Origin: Sphaeramia orbicularis
Taxonomy: Eukaryota; Chordata; Actinopteri; Kurtiformes; Apogonidae
DNA: 64,000 bases
Reading direction: 5' to 3'
Assembly (NCBI RefSeq): GCF_902148855.1
Contig: NC_043962.1
Coordinates: 29,453,964-29,517,963 of the forward strand
Both the position numbers and the translations under genes were made by a program. Below, one piece after another: positions 11,911 to 25,120 of this stretch. The number at the start of each line of letters is the position of its first letter. The first letter of the stretch is position 1. The notes under the pieces are model-generated. The model saw only the letters and a list, made by a program, of their open reading frames with translations, made no database searches and was not told where the DNA came from.

Positions 11911-14900
11911 TGGGAGGACAAGCAGCTTCAGTGAAGAGGAGGGCAGCTCTTCCAATGGCCGCTCAGAGAGCCGCAATACTTACCTCTCTAATGTTAGGCC
12001 AGAAAACAGGTAAGGCAACCTCATCTTTAAGGCATGTATACGCAGAGCATGTCAGCCTACATATTAATTTTTATGGGACAGTTTTATATTACATGTTGCC
12101 CAAGAAAAAAGTGTCTGTGCCAAACAGATAATGTTAAACTATCCAAAATCTAATGGAAAAATTGTTTATGCAGACAAATTGATAATTTTTTAGCATAATT
12201 TTTCTCCACTTCACACTGGGTGTGTGAGTGTTTCTGTCTTCAAGTGTACAAAGAGAGGGGGAAGAAGAAAAACACAAAATAAAATTGGTTTTGTTAAAGG
12301 GTAGAGCAGTGCTTAAAATATTTAGATCGGTTACATATCAGTTCATCTCAATTAATCATTTGCGTGACTGATGACTTCCCTTCATGTGCCTCATCTCTGC
12401 TATTCAAGGTATTCTCACTACAGGCCTTCGAGGTAATCCACACTTTTAAAACATTCCTCCCAACTAACATCTTAACCACAAAATCTAGTTTACCCAGTGA
12501 ATGAATCCTACACGTTTTAACTGTATTGCAAATGTCCAGTTTGTTCAGTGTTGAGTTCAGTTTTAGTGATGAAAATCATTTTCAGTTTGACTTGACAATT
12601 TTGTTTTGCTTGATGTCTCACAAGTCTTGTTGTCACTCTTTATTCCCTTCACTACTTGAATTTTCCATTAACAACGTTTCCTCCTGATTAAGCAAGTCAT
12701 TGGAATGTACTGCACAAAGATGAAGAGGTCACTGAAATGATACTCAGATAGGAAACTATGGAGGCAAAAACTACAAGACTCTCATGCCTTATTGCTTTCT
12801 CCCAGGAGCACGCTGTGTACTGTCATGGCTCAGCTTACCGAGGACATACAGCCGTCCTTTGACACAAACCTTAAAATCCAAAGCTGTCTCAGAAAACTGC
12901 AATGTGAAGTTCACCTGTGTTGTATCAGGTTGGTCTGCTATGAATGACCGTGTTTATTTGCTGGCCTGATTTCTGGAGTGACTGAAACTTTTCAGCTTGC
13001 ATGTGACTGGAGGTGACAGGATGTGACTAATCTGAAAACAAAGGAAAGATTTCACTTTATGGGCACCTAAAGCACTTTGTGAACATGAAAGACAGTCAAG
13101 CTGGAACAGAAATTTGAAAGCTGCTTGCTCAAGATAGTTTTTAGCTGCAGGCTGTTCCTCTGACGAACACTTTACCACAAATATAATGCAATACCATTCG
13201 ACAAACAATAGACAATACTGTAATTGACTATGGAATTTTTAATGGTATTCCATAAAGAAATATATCAAACACAGACTGTCTCCTGAGATATAAAAGCTTT
13301 ACATTTGCTGTATAATGCTAATCAGACTATAGGGTTTAATGCGTATAGTCCATTTACATATTTTCTGTCATTTTCTCTGTCTGTAGGTTTACCCAGCTCC
13401 AGAGCTGAAATGGTATAAAGATGATATGGAAATGGATCGGTACTGTGGCCTTCCAAAATATGAAATCCATCGTAATGGAAAAACCCACACCCTCCATATT
13501 TACAAGTATGTAAAAACCTTGCAGGAATAATTCACCTAAAGTATTATATCAAGTCATAGTATCTGTAAGAAAGTGAAGTGTGAGTAAGGAGTGTGTTTTC
13601 TTCTTTCAGCTGCACATTGGATGATGCAGCTATCTATCAGGTCTCAGCCAGCAATAGTAAAGGTATTGTTTCCTGCTCGGGGGTTTTGGAGGTTGGCACC
13701 ATGGATGAGTTTAAGATCCACCAGAGGTTCTTTGCCAAACTTAAGCAAAAAGCAGAGAAAAAGAAAAGAGATTTGGAGGGGCAAAAGAAAGAGGATAAAG
13801 AAAACATTAAGGCAGAGAAACCACAGGGTAGCCCTGAACGGCCTCCAAGAAAGCGTCCAATCCCGCAACCAGAGCAGAGACCAGCACTGCAGGAGCCTGA
13901 GGCTGTGGAGCAGCTGGGGGCCACTGCAGAAACAAATGGAGTTAGCTCTGAAGTCAAGGAAACACCACCTGTGGCATCTATAGACAATAATGTGGAGAAA
14001 GAGAGGTCTGCTGAAGCCTTGGCCAAAAAGAAAATGAAGATCTCTAATGGAGTAGATGCTGCAGTTAATAGTAGCAGTAGTAGCAGTAATAGAAGCCATA
14101 TGATGGGGAATGGAGGTGAAAACCATTATGATGGAGGAATCAGTTTGGCACAGTTTCTAGCAGAGACTCTTCAGTCCCAGGCTGTTGAAGAGAAACAGAA
14201 TTCAGTCAGAGGGGAGAACTGTAAGGATACGGAGAGGAAAACAAAAGAGCTGAGTGAACAAGAAAAAACACAAGAGAAGGAGAGAGAGAAAGTGAGAGAA
14301 CACGGTTTGGCCATAGAAAGAGAGACAGAAAAAGAAAGACAGTTAGAGATTTCACACACAGGGCCCCGCACAAAACCTAGTCCAGAGGTCAAGCGTCACA
14401 GCAAAGCTCATAAGGATCATGACCACCATAACATCCAGACTTCTATTTCCTCTATGCTTCATACTGTCAAAGATTTCTTCTTTGGTAAGAATAAGAGGGA
14501 CTCTAATGATCGTTCAGAGCCAGAGTTTGACCACCCAGGACAACCAGAAACACCACCATCAGTGCGGTTACAACCTGCACAAAACCCAGAGGCATACAAG
14601 CCACTCATAGAGGATACTGTGTCCATGGAAATTGAAAAACCAAAGCAACTTTCAACCATTGTGGAAGTATCACAACAGCCAGTTTCACAGGAGTCTTTGC
14701 AGGAAGATAGTGTTCTATATAAAGACCTGCCACCTGCCCACAAACCACCACCTGAGATCATGGAGCAGTCACCAGGCCACAGTGTCAAGGAGGCAGATGA
14801 TGCTGTTGAGCCGATGGAGGTGTCACTGGGGGCAAGGAGCAATAAGAGTAGCCCTCCAGCTGGAGCAATATCATTGTCTAGCCTTCAAGTTCTCCCTGAG

Positions 14901-16946
14901 GTATGTATTGTGGACTTCCAGGGCAGCTGCTTGCCACTTGAGTGTTATATATAGACTGCATTTGTGTGACAAGATAGCGCACAAGATGAGCTACTTCAGG
15001 GCCAAAGTCTAAACTATGTTGACTATGAGAGGTTTGGGTTTGGTTTCTACCTTTGCTGAAAAGGCTATGGGATTGCCTTTGTATATTTTTTTGTATGTCT
15101 ATCTGTCTGTTAGAGAGATTTTCATGAACCAGTAGAGTATGGGCCAAACACTGAAAATATTTAAGATCCTTGAAAAAGAGGCAGAAAATTAAAAAATGTT
15201 TTGTTTTTTTTTAGCATTGGGATCCCCAGACTAACTTAAAGCTTTGAAATCTAACAATAAAGTCAGAATTCGTGGTTTACTTTTGGCTTTATAATATTGT
15301 GGACTTACTGGCTTTGGCAGAGGTCTGCGCTCTCTGAGTGCTCTTTTTCTATAAATGTGACAGATATGAGTCAAGACCTGTTTAAAGATCACAAATGGCA
15401 AGTTACTAATGGGTGTATTATTCATGGGGCTGTGTGGCACAGTTATCTTCCATTCCAAATACAGTATAATATCAGGCAGAACCTGGTAGAGTGAGTCAGC
15501 CTCAGAGTGGTGGTTTTACTGCACTGATAAGGATTTAGAGTGACAATCCAAACAATGAGGAAGAAATACAGAGCTATAGGAGCAGGGCAAGTGGCAGTAA
15601 ATAAATGCGGGGGTGGGGGATGTTGTGTGTCTACAAGGCACACTGTAAGATAGGATGGGGAATATCTTAGATGGTAGCTGTGATGTGTGAGACACCAGTG
15701 CGTCAGAGATCATGATGAAACCTGAATGTCAGAAGGGGATCTCATGTTACAAACAGAGGCCTGCATGACCGTGTGGTCTTTGAGAGCGGTAGTAGAGTGA
15801 GTCCTGCTGCAGGTCTCGGCATGAAAGGAAGACCTCGTCACATTGGACACATTCCTCACTCCCCTCCTCACCCCAAAATCTTAAAATAAACAGATTTCTC
15901 ATGAGTAAAGGGAGGAAGGCAATGCTTAGAAATCTCAGTAGTCAGCTGAGGGCGCGTGGAATTAGGATTACTTGGTTAGGATTGATTCACTTCACAGTAT
16001 ATGCTGAGTACAGTATATGTAGCCTATAATTTCACATATTGTTATTATTATTTAGCGCTGTCTACTTTACTCTTCTTACTATGATTTTGTATGAACTCCT
16101 TTAAAATGATTGGCTGAAGCTTATTTTTATCATCTATTTATTTATTTAAAGACTGACAACTAATGTTATCCACAGTTTGATAATAAAATTACCTTAGTTA
16201 AACAATTATAATATTATTTCAGCGTTTTTTCAGTTGCTATTCTAGTGTGCTAGTTTGTCCAGGGAAACAATTCAGAGGATTTTATAGTGGTTTTGGTGCT
16301 GATATGTGATCAATTCTTTTTTTTATTTTACATGGTAGTTGTTTTACAGGCAGACTAAAGTTCCTAATATGTCACGTAATGCTATCTCATTTCTCCAGTA
16401 TATGAATTTGTACATGAAGCTGCACAAACACAGCAGATATTTGTACTGCAGCTAACAATACACTGACATAAATTAATAGAAATTATTGTTGGGTGCATGA
16501 AGGAAAGAAACTGGATGGCAACTACGGTATATACCTGCAGAAAGAATGTATGTCTGTAATGCAGAACTAAAACTCTGCTGCTGTTGTGGCGATTTATAGT
16601 GTCAGGCTTCATGTTGTGACTAATTGGAGGAAGTCAGACAGTTTATATGATCGCTTTTTCACATGTGCTATATCTATTTACATACAGAGGTGTGATAATG
16701 ACCAGAGCTTCTTGTTTAGTTGAAACGTGACACTAGTTCCCTTCTTTTGAAAGCAACAACTTCTTTTTTCTGAGTAGTCGCTTCGGGCAAAACTCATCAT
16801 TGAGAAATGACATGTGCTCTCATCTGCATGAACTTTAAAGGCCTAAACAGCAGAACCAGGGGCAGTGAGGGTGGAAAGCCCAACAACTCTTTCATCTTTA
16901 CCAAAAGCTTTACTAGATGAAGTAGTCATGAAGCATGCTTCTCTAT

Positions 16947-17037
<91 letters not shown>

Positions 17038-20000
17038 TATTATTATTATTATTATTATACTTTACAACATGCCATAAAATTTACTGGATGCTTGTTGGCT
17101 GACTCAAGGGGCACAGATTTATGTGAATTATGAATGTGTTGTGACTTGTTCTGTTTAGAGATGAACTACCATTCATTTACTGCCAAACAGGTTCTTTGTG
17201 TAAACAGCGCACATGTTTCAAGTATGAGGGAATTTCCCCTGTCCTTGTTTCATATACAACTATGTTAGTTTTTAAACTGACAGTTTATGTGGTACTGCAT
17301 GTTTGTTCATGGTAGGATGAAAAGCTATTGAATCATTACATTGACAGACATATAAATATATTAAAGTGAATTCTTCAGTTGAGGCCTAGTTTAAAACATG
17401 TGAACATGTATGGTTTTATGGTTCTCTGTGAACAGTTTGCGTCACATTGCACGTGGCACAAGAAGAAGAGGTTCTATAAATAAGCTGACGGGTCATAAAA
17501 CAAAAGTATATGTTGATTTTGTGATATTTTCTGAACTAGTAACTGTTTACCTATTTGTTAATTATTGATTAACCTTATCCACACACCGACTACAGCACTT
17601 GTTTTGTCTGACTGCATTACAACCCTTTATTGTCCAAATCTGTTGTTGTTCTTCCTTCTCTTAACTTATGATAGAAAAGCTAGTCTAAGTCTAAAAATGT
17701 CAGTCTCACTGTCAAAGGTCACAGCGCAAAGTCTCCATTAGCTGTAAAAAGGTTCTTAAAAACACATTTTACTGCTCAACATGTCTGAGGAAATGAACTA
17801 CAATTATTTTGCAATAAGTTGTTTAGTAATATAAGTGCAATACTAATACACTGTGTGTGTTTACTTTCCCTCAGGTGGAAGAGACAGCGTGTCACACACT
17901 CAATAAAGTGGTTCCATTTCATCAGAAAGATAGGGTGGCTGTTTTACCACAGCCTAATCACCAAACCACAAGAGATGATTCTTCAACCAGAGAGCATATT
18001 TCTGTGTTGCCGCATACCCAAGCCCCTTGTGAAGAAGAGCACACCCCCACATCCGCCCACACGTGTCTGGAGGATCGCTGGACTCTCCCTAATAGTGTTA
18101 TCTCAGCAACAAACCACCACGGCTCTGGTGAATCCATGACTGACATACGGCAAGAAGAGGAGATGATGATTGATAAAATGGGTAAAGAAGACACAGCAGA
18201 GAACCGTCTATCTAATAAGCTATGGGAGGAAGAGAAAGCTGAAGTGAAATCAAGCAAACAGCCGTGCTCACACATAAACAGATCTGAGACTACTAAATTA
18301 GCCTCCTCTTCCCTGGAAGAGAGACTAGAGTCATGTGAATCTAAAATACCACATCAGGTGCTTCTACCTTTGACTGCTATAACAGCACATAGTACAGAGA
18401 AAGAACATTCAAAAGTGACTGAATGTACCTCAGTGATTCAGGAAATGAACATAGGATTTCCACCCACTGCCGCCCCACAGAGTTCAGACACGTATGACCT
18501 ACAAATAGGGCTAAACGGTGCTCCTTCTGTAGAAGAGGAAAGCACAGAAAGCCTCAGTCTTAGCTCAATGTTGAGTTCAAATAGTAGTGAGGGGAAAAGT
18601 GAATTCAAAGAAACACCTGTTTCTTCTTTGGTGACAGATTTAAAAGTGAATTCATGTGATGGTGTGAAAATACAGGAGCCAGTGGTTTTAGAATGTGAGA
18701 ACACTGAAGCAGAGATAAGCTCTCAGCCTAAAAAGGAAAGGAAAGAGTCAGATTATTCAAAGAGCTTTTTAACAACACAAAACAGTAATGATAATATTTT
18801 GTGGGAACCAGTTAATGTTGCAGAACAAGATGGCAATAAGAAACACTCAGAGATGATTCCACAAATACAAACGTCCACCTTTGAAGACACCCAAGAAATT
18901 AAACCAGTTGTGCCAGATATAAATCCCGATGCACATATTACAATCCCAAAAATTGAAGTAATCAAGCCTGAGCAAAAAGAGTGCACTCTACCGCTAACTA
19001 TTTTAGCAGTTAATGAAACAGAATCAAGCAGTGCTTCTCTGCAAAAATGTGATGCAACAGGACTGCCAGAGGTAATAATTCAAGACCACAGTGTGGCAGA
19101 TACTTCAGCCATGTTGCCCTCACTGATAGGTTTGCAAAATGACTTTAACCTCTCACCTACAGAAAAAGTCAAGGAAGTTGCGCAATTAGATGATAAGACA
19201 AAAATATATGAGTTGGATCTGGCAGGAATGACAAGCAGTGAACAGCACCTTCAAACAGATTACTCATCAATTCCAATTATAAATATTTCATGTACTGATG
19301 ACAAAGAGGAGGATAAATTTGTCCACGGCCAAGTTACAGGTACAACAGAGACTTCTGAAACCTCGATGATGCCGTTGTTTGTAGTTCCACCAATCTCTGT
19401 AACTTGTCATGAAAGTGATTCTGAACTTAAAGTGCCCAGTCAGAGAGACTGGACTGAAACAGAAACTGTAGTGGGCACGCAAAGGGGAACAAAGCAAAAC
19501 ACTGACAGTGATTCATCTCAAAAAACAGAAGAAATGGAAGAAAAGGGCATAATAGAAAGGAGTCCCTCAATGGTAGATGAAACTCTAATACCAAATGTTT
19601 CTCACAATGTGCCATCATTAAGTAAAACAACAGAGAACAACACTGTGGATGAAATCTTAAACACGAAACCTGTAAAACATGATCTAACAGCAAAGGTTTG
19701 TGCCAATGTGCCATCATTTAATAAGACAGGAGAAGACAACATTGTAAACGATGTTAATACAAAGCTTCTGAAAGATTCCAAGGTAGAGAATTCAGTATCT
19801 ATTGAGAGACTAAGCTTTAAGCCTCCAATTTATCCATCACTGAGTCCAGCCAGCCTTCGGAAATCTATGTCCAAATCAGCTCCAGATTCAGACGCTGGAG
19901 GTGACCGTCAGAGCGACAAGGCAGATGAAGATTTAAGTGGAGGATCGACCCCCACATCATCCCTTTCTTGTGAAAACAGTCCCAGGCTGAAACGAAGAGA

Positions 20001-23000
20001 CAGTCTCTCACTTATACGCTCCGCCACACCCGAGGAGCTGGCCTCTGGAGCTCGTCGCAAGATCTTCATGCCAAAACCTAAAGAAGACGGAGAGGGTGCA
20101 ACAGTTACAGGTGTTTTAGACAATCAAAACAAGAAGGAGACCCCCTATATGTCACCCAGCCAGGCTCGCAGAGCTGCTTTCCTACAGGCTTCTACTGGAC
20201 AGAACACTCCACCAATGGAGAGACGCTCTCCACTGTTGAACCGCAGAAAAGCCACTTTGGAGGTGCCAAAAGCTGTGGAACAGATTCCTACAGTAGAGGT
20301 AGTCACCACCAAGCAAGAAGAGAAACCTGCTGAGAAAAAGCCAGACCCATTGAAAGGTAAACAGGCCATGTCTCTGTGCCAAAACTGGATATTTGATATT
20401 TCTTTTATCTTGAGTGTAACATGTTACAAACAAGTTTTTTTCCTTCTCTGCACATTCTATCATCTAGACTGACTTACACAGTACAATACCTTGATTGCAC
20501 ACTAACATAACAGAAAATATAGAATATAAATAAATATCCAGGCCATGTAGACTCACAACCTCTTATTTGTTGAATGATTTATGTGTGTTTTTGAAGTATG
20601 TGGACATATGAGCCTGATCAGTAGAGTGGGACTTGAGGAAGTGGAAACATTAGAAAGTCTCATCCTCCTAGTATAGTATATATTTACCTTGGGTTCCTTG
20701 CTGGGTACCCCCTCTCTCACGCACAACCAGCTCCTCAGGTCATCCGAAAAATCAGGGGAGAGCCTTTCCCAGATGCCTCCGGACACCTGAAGCTTTGGTG
20801 CCAATTCTTCAACGTACTGAGTGACTCCACAATCAAGTGGTACAGAGATGAAGAGGAAATACTGGAGGTGAAGAGAAGGTAAATCTCCCTCATGTTTCAC
20901 CATGTCAACACTGCTGTGGTAGCCTGAGAATCAAGGTTACAACATGTTTAATTTTTTGCAGGTTATTAGCACAGGGTATTTACATTGTCTGTTGCTGTTA
21001 CTTCAACAGTTAACCTAGTTAAAATGGGCAGGTGGAATAATAATACTACAAGGATGAACAGGATTAATTTGGGTCACAGAGAGCCTTGTGTTATTCTCAT
21101 ATTCCCACTTCAGAGACGACCGGCTCATGTGACTGCAAACCCATGAGCTTGACACAGAGAAGTGAATCTCTGGCTAGACACAGAAGCTGTAACTCAATAC
21201 AATATTTTTCCCATCTCCAGGGGGCATTAAAAGTCTATATATGTGCTATTCGTTGCTGAGTCAGCAGACTGTCACACAGGGCAACCAGCTGTCTTATAGT
21301 GACACCTTGTGGTTAGTTGACTTCATTGAATCTTAATTCAGTGCAACAGCCACAGGCAAATCAAACTCATGAACTTGTCATTATGTTTCACCTTTTTCCT
21401 GTTTTTGTGGCCCAGTGGTGGAGATGAAAGCCAAGTGGCGCTGGCTATTGTTCTTGCAACCAGTCAAGACTGTGGAGTATATGGCTGTACAATAAACAAT
21501 GAATACGGATCTGATACCACTGACTTCCTGCTTAGTGTGGACAGTAAGTGTACACCCAGGGAAATGAAGTTTGAATCTAGATCTAAGAATTTCAAACACA
21601 CTTTCATGACTTTTTTTTTTTTCTATTTTCCGTTTTACAGTTCTGTCAGAAATATTATTAAAAGATGATCTGGAAGGTATGCATTATATCACAATTAATG
21701 TATCAGATTTTTACAGCAAATTACCTAGAAAAATGTACACAAAATAATTGTAAATCTGCATTTTTGTTTCCTTTTAGTTGGAGAGGAGATAGAAATGACC
21801 CCGCTGCTGTTCAGTAGAGGCCTGGCTGACTCTGGCAGCTGGGGTGACAAGTACTTTGGTCGTGTTATGACCACGGAGGTGCACCTTGGGGAGGGCTGCA
21901 CTCATAAATCCAGCAAAATGAAGGTCATCTATGGCTTGGATCCTGTGTTTGAGTCTGGAAGCACCTGCATCATCAAAGTCCAAAACCCCATCGCTTATGG
22001 GACCAAAATGGAGCTTAACCTGGCCGAGAGAAATCTGGAGATTACCAAACAAGTGAGTAGAAGATGATTACTAAACATTAAGGAACTGTAAAATATAATC
22101 CTGCAGATGAGTGCCTATATTAACTTGTCATCATGATGATAAAAACTCCCTCTCCCTCTGATTATAAGTACAGCACATTAATCAGCTGTAAAACTTTTTG
22201 TGTTGTCAGGAGTGCAAAGTCCAAAACCTGATTCGGGAATACTGTAAAATCTTTGCTGCTGAAGCAAGAGTCATTGAAAACTTTGGCTCTTCACTAGAGT
22301 AAGTATACATTATGTAGGACTTCTGATAATAGATGCATATTAATATTGTATACCACTGCTTTTAACTCTGTTTTTTTGTCACTCCTCAGAGTAGTTCCTC
22401 AGTTTCTGATGTACCGGCCTGCAAACTCTGTACCGTACGCCACAGTTGAGGCTGATCTTGAGGGAGTCTTCCAACAGTATTGTATGACAGATCCTAAAGG
22501 TCAGCTGATTTCAAGAACTGTTTCTGAAATAGAGCAGAAATGTTGCACCTTCCAGCACTGGCTTCATCAGTGGACACATGGCAATTTACTGGTTACCCGG
22601 CTGGAGGGTAAGTCACATGTACAAGGTTATCAAGAAAATGATGATGGCTGTCTACACTGTATGAACTTGTAAGTAATATTAAAGATTCTCTATCACTTAT
22701 TTTTGCAGGTGTTGAAACCAAGCTTACCAATATTAAAGTTGTGACCAAGTCACAAGGGTTTGTATCTCTATCAACACATGAATGTTTGACATTACAATTA
22801 ATTTAAACTGGCCAAATAAAAGGTTTTTCTCTGTATTTCAGATACCAAGGACTAACAGAGAATGGCTCTCCAGAGGTATTTGAACAGTTCGTTACACACC
22901 ATCAGTGCAACTACTACTGTGGACTTCTGGGACTGCGCCCTCTGAAGATAATGGATAGTCTTCAACAACCCACCAAGATGAAGGGCTCCAGGAGCCCCCT

Positions 23001-23187
23001 CCTCAACCGTAAGTTGAGTTCAGGGTCTGGCAGCCCACAGCTGCAGAAGAAAGGATCACACAGTCCTCAAATGCTCAAAAAGACCAATTCTAGCCCAAAG
23101 GTGTCTAGAAAGGTTCAAGAAACAGAGGACGTTAAATCAGGTCAAGTCAAAGCTGTAGAAACTGCTGCTGCACTTGAGACGAGGTAG
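11870..23187 (+). CDS. alpk3: Alpha-protein kinase 3
   Basis: Muscle alpha-kinase family protein; human ALPK3 loss causes cardiomyopathy. Exons: 11870-12009, 12409-12432, 12806-12928, 13387-13505, 13610-14900, 17875-20356, 20731-20878, 21416-21543, 21641-21676, 21778-22052, 22210-22298, 22390-22607, 22709-22757, 22842-23187; about 1821 aa. Layout: basic/Ser-rich N-terminus (MTSRRP; human MGSRRAP), Ig domain about 70-160 (WYKDD, DRYCGLPKYE), long disordered middle from two giant exons, conserved ATPEELASGARRK, second Ig about 1395-1485, alpha-kinase domain about 1497-1740 (VGEEIEMTP, CGLLGL), Ser/Pro tail. ALPK3 rather than ALPK2 is clear from these motifs. Exons 12806-12928 and 13387-13505 each carry one extra base in a homopolymer; removing two bases makes the total divisible by three. 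The teleost a/b copy cannot be assigned. Confidence 0.95.
15312..15350 (+). repeat. Terminal fragment of the CACTCGGAGAG fold-back repeat family
   Basis: 'gaggtctgcgctctctgag' followed by 'tgctc' matches the right end of the repeat at 28121-28520 and the inverted left end of the one at 39791-40184. It is a solo end, probably a decayed insertion. Confidence 0.7.
16948..17058. repeat. (ATT)n microsatellite
   Basis: About 110 bp of ATT with one interruption near 17030. Frames read through it on both strands are artefacts. Confidence 0.97.
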
Positions 23188-24796
23188 GAAAAAAATCCTG
23201 TTGATCCACCCAGCAAAACTGTATACTTTTTATGGTTTACTTCCATGACTCATCTTGTTAGCAAATCCAACAAGAATTTGAACAAGAGGAATATAAGAGA
23301 ATATTTTTTGACCTGTTAAGTTATGAAAAATTACTGTGAATTTGTTAACTGTCATATGTTCATCCTAGTCAGTTGACTTGTTAATGCAGTTTATGTGAAT
23401 TAATGAGCACAGGTTTTTGATCTGACAACCAGCAACATCCTCTCTCACTTTTTGAACATTAAGTAGCACAAGAGTTATATACTGTTCAATGGCTTGTCTT
23501 ATTAGCTCACTGAGTAGATAAACAGCTCATGCAATATCTGTAAATTTTCAAGAATTACCAACACTAATTTACAGTCCAAAAATTGCTGTGAACATTTTAC
23601 TGTTGTGATTTTTTTTTAAACAGCATAAGAAAAAATGCAATGTACTATATGCCTTTAAATGCTGCATGTTCATCTGTGATGTACAGAATGTGTGTAGGGC
23701 ATAAAGATTATTTTGGATTTTTTTGTCTGTAGTATTACAACTGCTTGAGCAGCATTTCTTTTTATTCAGAAACTACACAGCAAAGTTGAGCTACCACTGT
23801 GGAGTAACTGCACCATTTTTAGGTCAAAGAGTTTTGTGTGAAGGTTTTTCTTTTCTTTTTTTTTTTTTGCATTTTTTTAGTTGATTTAATTTTATATCTG
23901 TTTGCCATGGAGTTTGTGTATGCATGGTTAACATGTCTGTAAGGGAGTGCAACTAGCAAAGCAATGAGCAGTAAGGGGATTATGCATAAACTCTTTAACT
24001 ATCATATGCTCATTGACATGCAAATGCACGGTATGTTCACTGCAACAAAGAAAAGCTGCTGAATGGGTTTTACAAAGTTGTTTGCACCCACATGACCTAT
24101 GGACTTTAGGTAAAAAAAAAAAAAAAAAAAAAAGAGCAGACTCAGGGTTTTCAAACACCAGCTGAACACAGAGTAAGGCTTCTTGTGAAACAAAATCTGC
24201 AAAGTGTTGATGTAAATTTCAGTCAGTCAGTCAGTCACAGGTAACAATAGAGCTGCAAGTGCAAACTCAACATGGACTTAATTTAAAAAAAAAAAAAAAA
24301 AAGCTGCCTGGTTACCTCAGGAGGTTAGACAACAGTCAGTAGTTACATTTCAACAGGAGTCAGGTCCCATATTGAAATAATCAACTACTGTCAGGAAATG
24401 TTACGGAATTTATTGGATTCTTGGTTGATGATTAAAGCAATTCTTCAAATGAGTCAGTAAACCTACATGTTAAAGAATTTATAGCCACTTTTTCTTATAA
24501 ATTCACTTTGACTGCATGCATCCTGAAAGACAGGCTGAAATAGAAGAAGAAATATTTCAAAAAGAAAAGGAAGTAAATGTATGCTGACCATCCTATGACA
24601 GCGAAATGCTGTACTGTTTAGTTTTGGTGTCATTTCAGTAAAGAACTGTACTGTGTGTCTGTGTACATAAAGTCAAAAGACTGAATACCTGAAGAACAGA
24701 AAATAGCAAATGTGGGTGAATGACTGAGTGAATAAGAGATTGTGTGGGTACAATATGTCTGTATGGTACATGTCAGCTGATATTTTTTTTAATAAA
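23188..24796 (+). other. alpk3 3' UTR / downstream stretch
   Basis: No coding signal between the alpk3 stop and the AATAAA at 24791. Contains poly-A and poly-T tracts (24111-24133, 24283-24301). Its extent as UTR is inferred. Confidence 0.5.
24791..24796 (+). terminator. Candidate alpk3 polyadenylation signal
   Basis: AATAAA on the plus strand, followed by T/G-rich sequence. Earlier signals may also be used. Confidence 0.4.
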
Positions 24797-24857
24797 TGTG
24801 TAAAACATCTGTGTTCAAGCACAAGTCACATTTTTTCATTCATTTATATTTATGACA

Positions 24858-24863
24858 TTTATT
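24858..24863 (-). terminator. Candidate slc28a1 polyadenylation signal
   Basis: AATAAA on the minus strand about 260 bp past the slc28a1 stop codon, only about 60 bp from the opposing alpk3 signal. Confidence 0.45.
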
Positions 24864-25120
24864 TGAAATATTTACATCCTTCAAATTTGTTTAAATATTT
24901 CCTGAGGTATTTAGTAAGGCGTGTCCTTAAATCTTAAAATATATGACAATTTCTATAGTAATTTACATTATAATACATTACAGGCACATGGAATATTGTA
25001 TATAAGAATAAACATACAGATAGTTTCATTCAAGCTTTACATTTTGTCATAGACAGTGACATAAATATATAAACAGAGAGAAGAAAATTAAATATAAAAA
25101 CAAACACTGGTGCTTTTCTT

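Larger units (their letters stand above)
14901..17874 (+). other. Large alpk3 intron between the two giant exons
   Basis: A 3-kb intron with GTATGT donor and CTCAG acceptor. It holds a short repeat fragment at 15312-15350 and an ATT microsatellite at 16948-17058. Small open frames here have no splice context or recognisable domain. Confidence 0.85.

Noticed and set aside
13591-14126. Long overlapping frames opposite and alongside the alpk3 exon
   Set aside because: Shadows of the biased Glu/Lys/Ser-rich alpk3 coding sequence.
16843-17133. Poly-Ile and poly-Tyr frames
   Set aside because: ATT microsatellite read in three frames.
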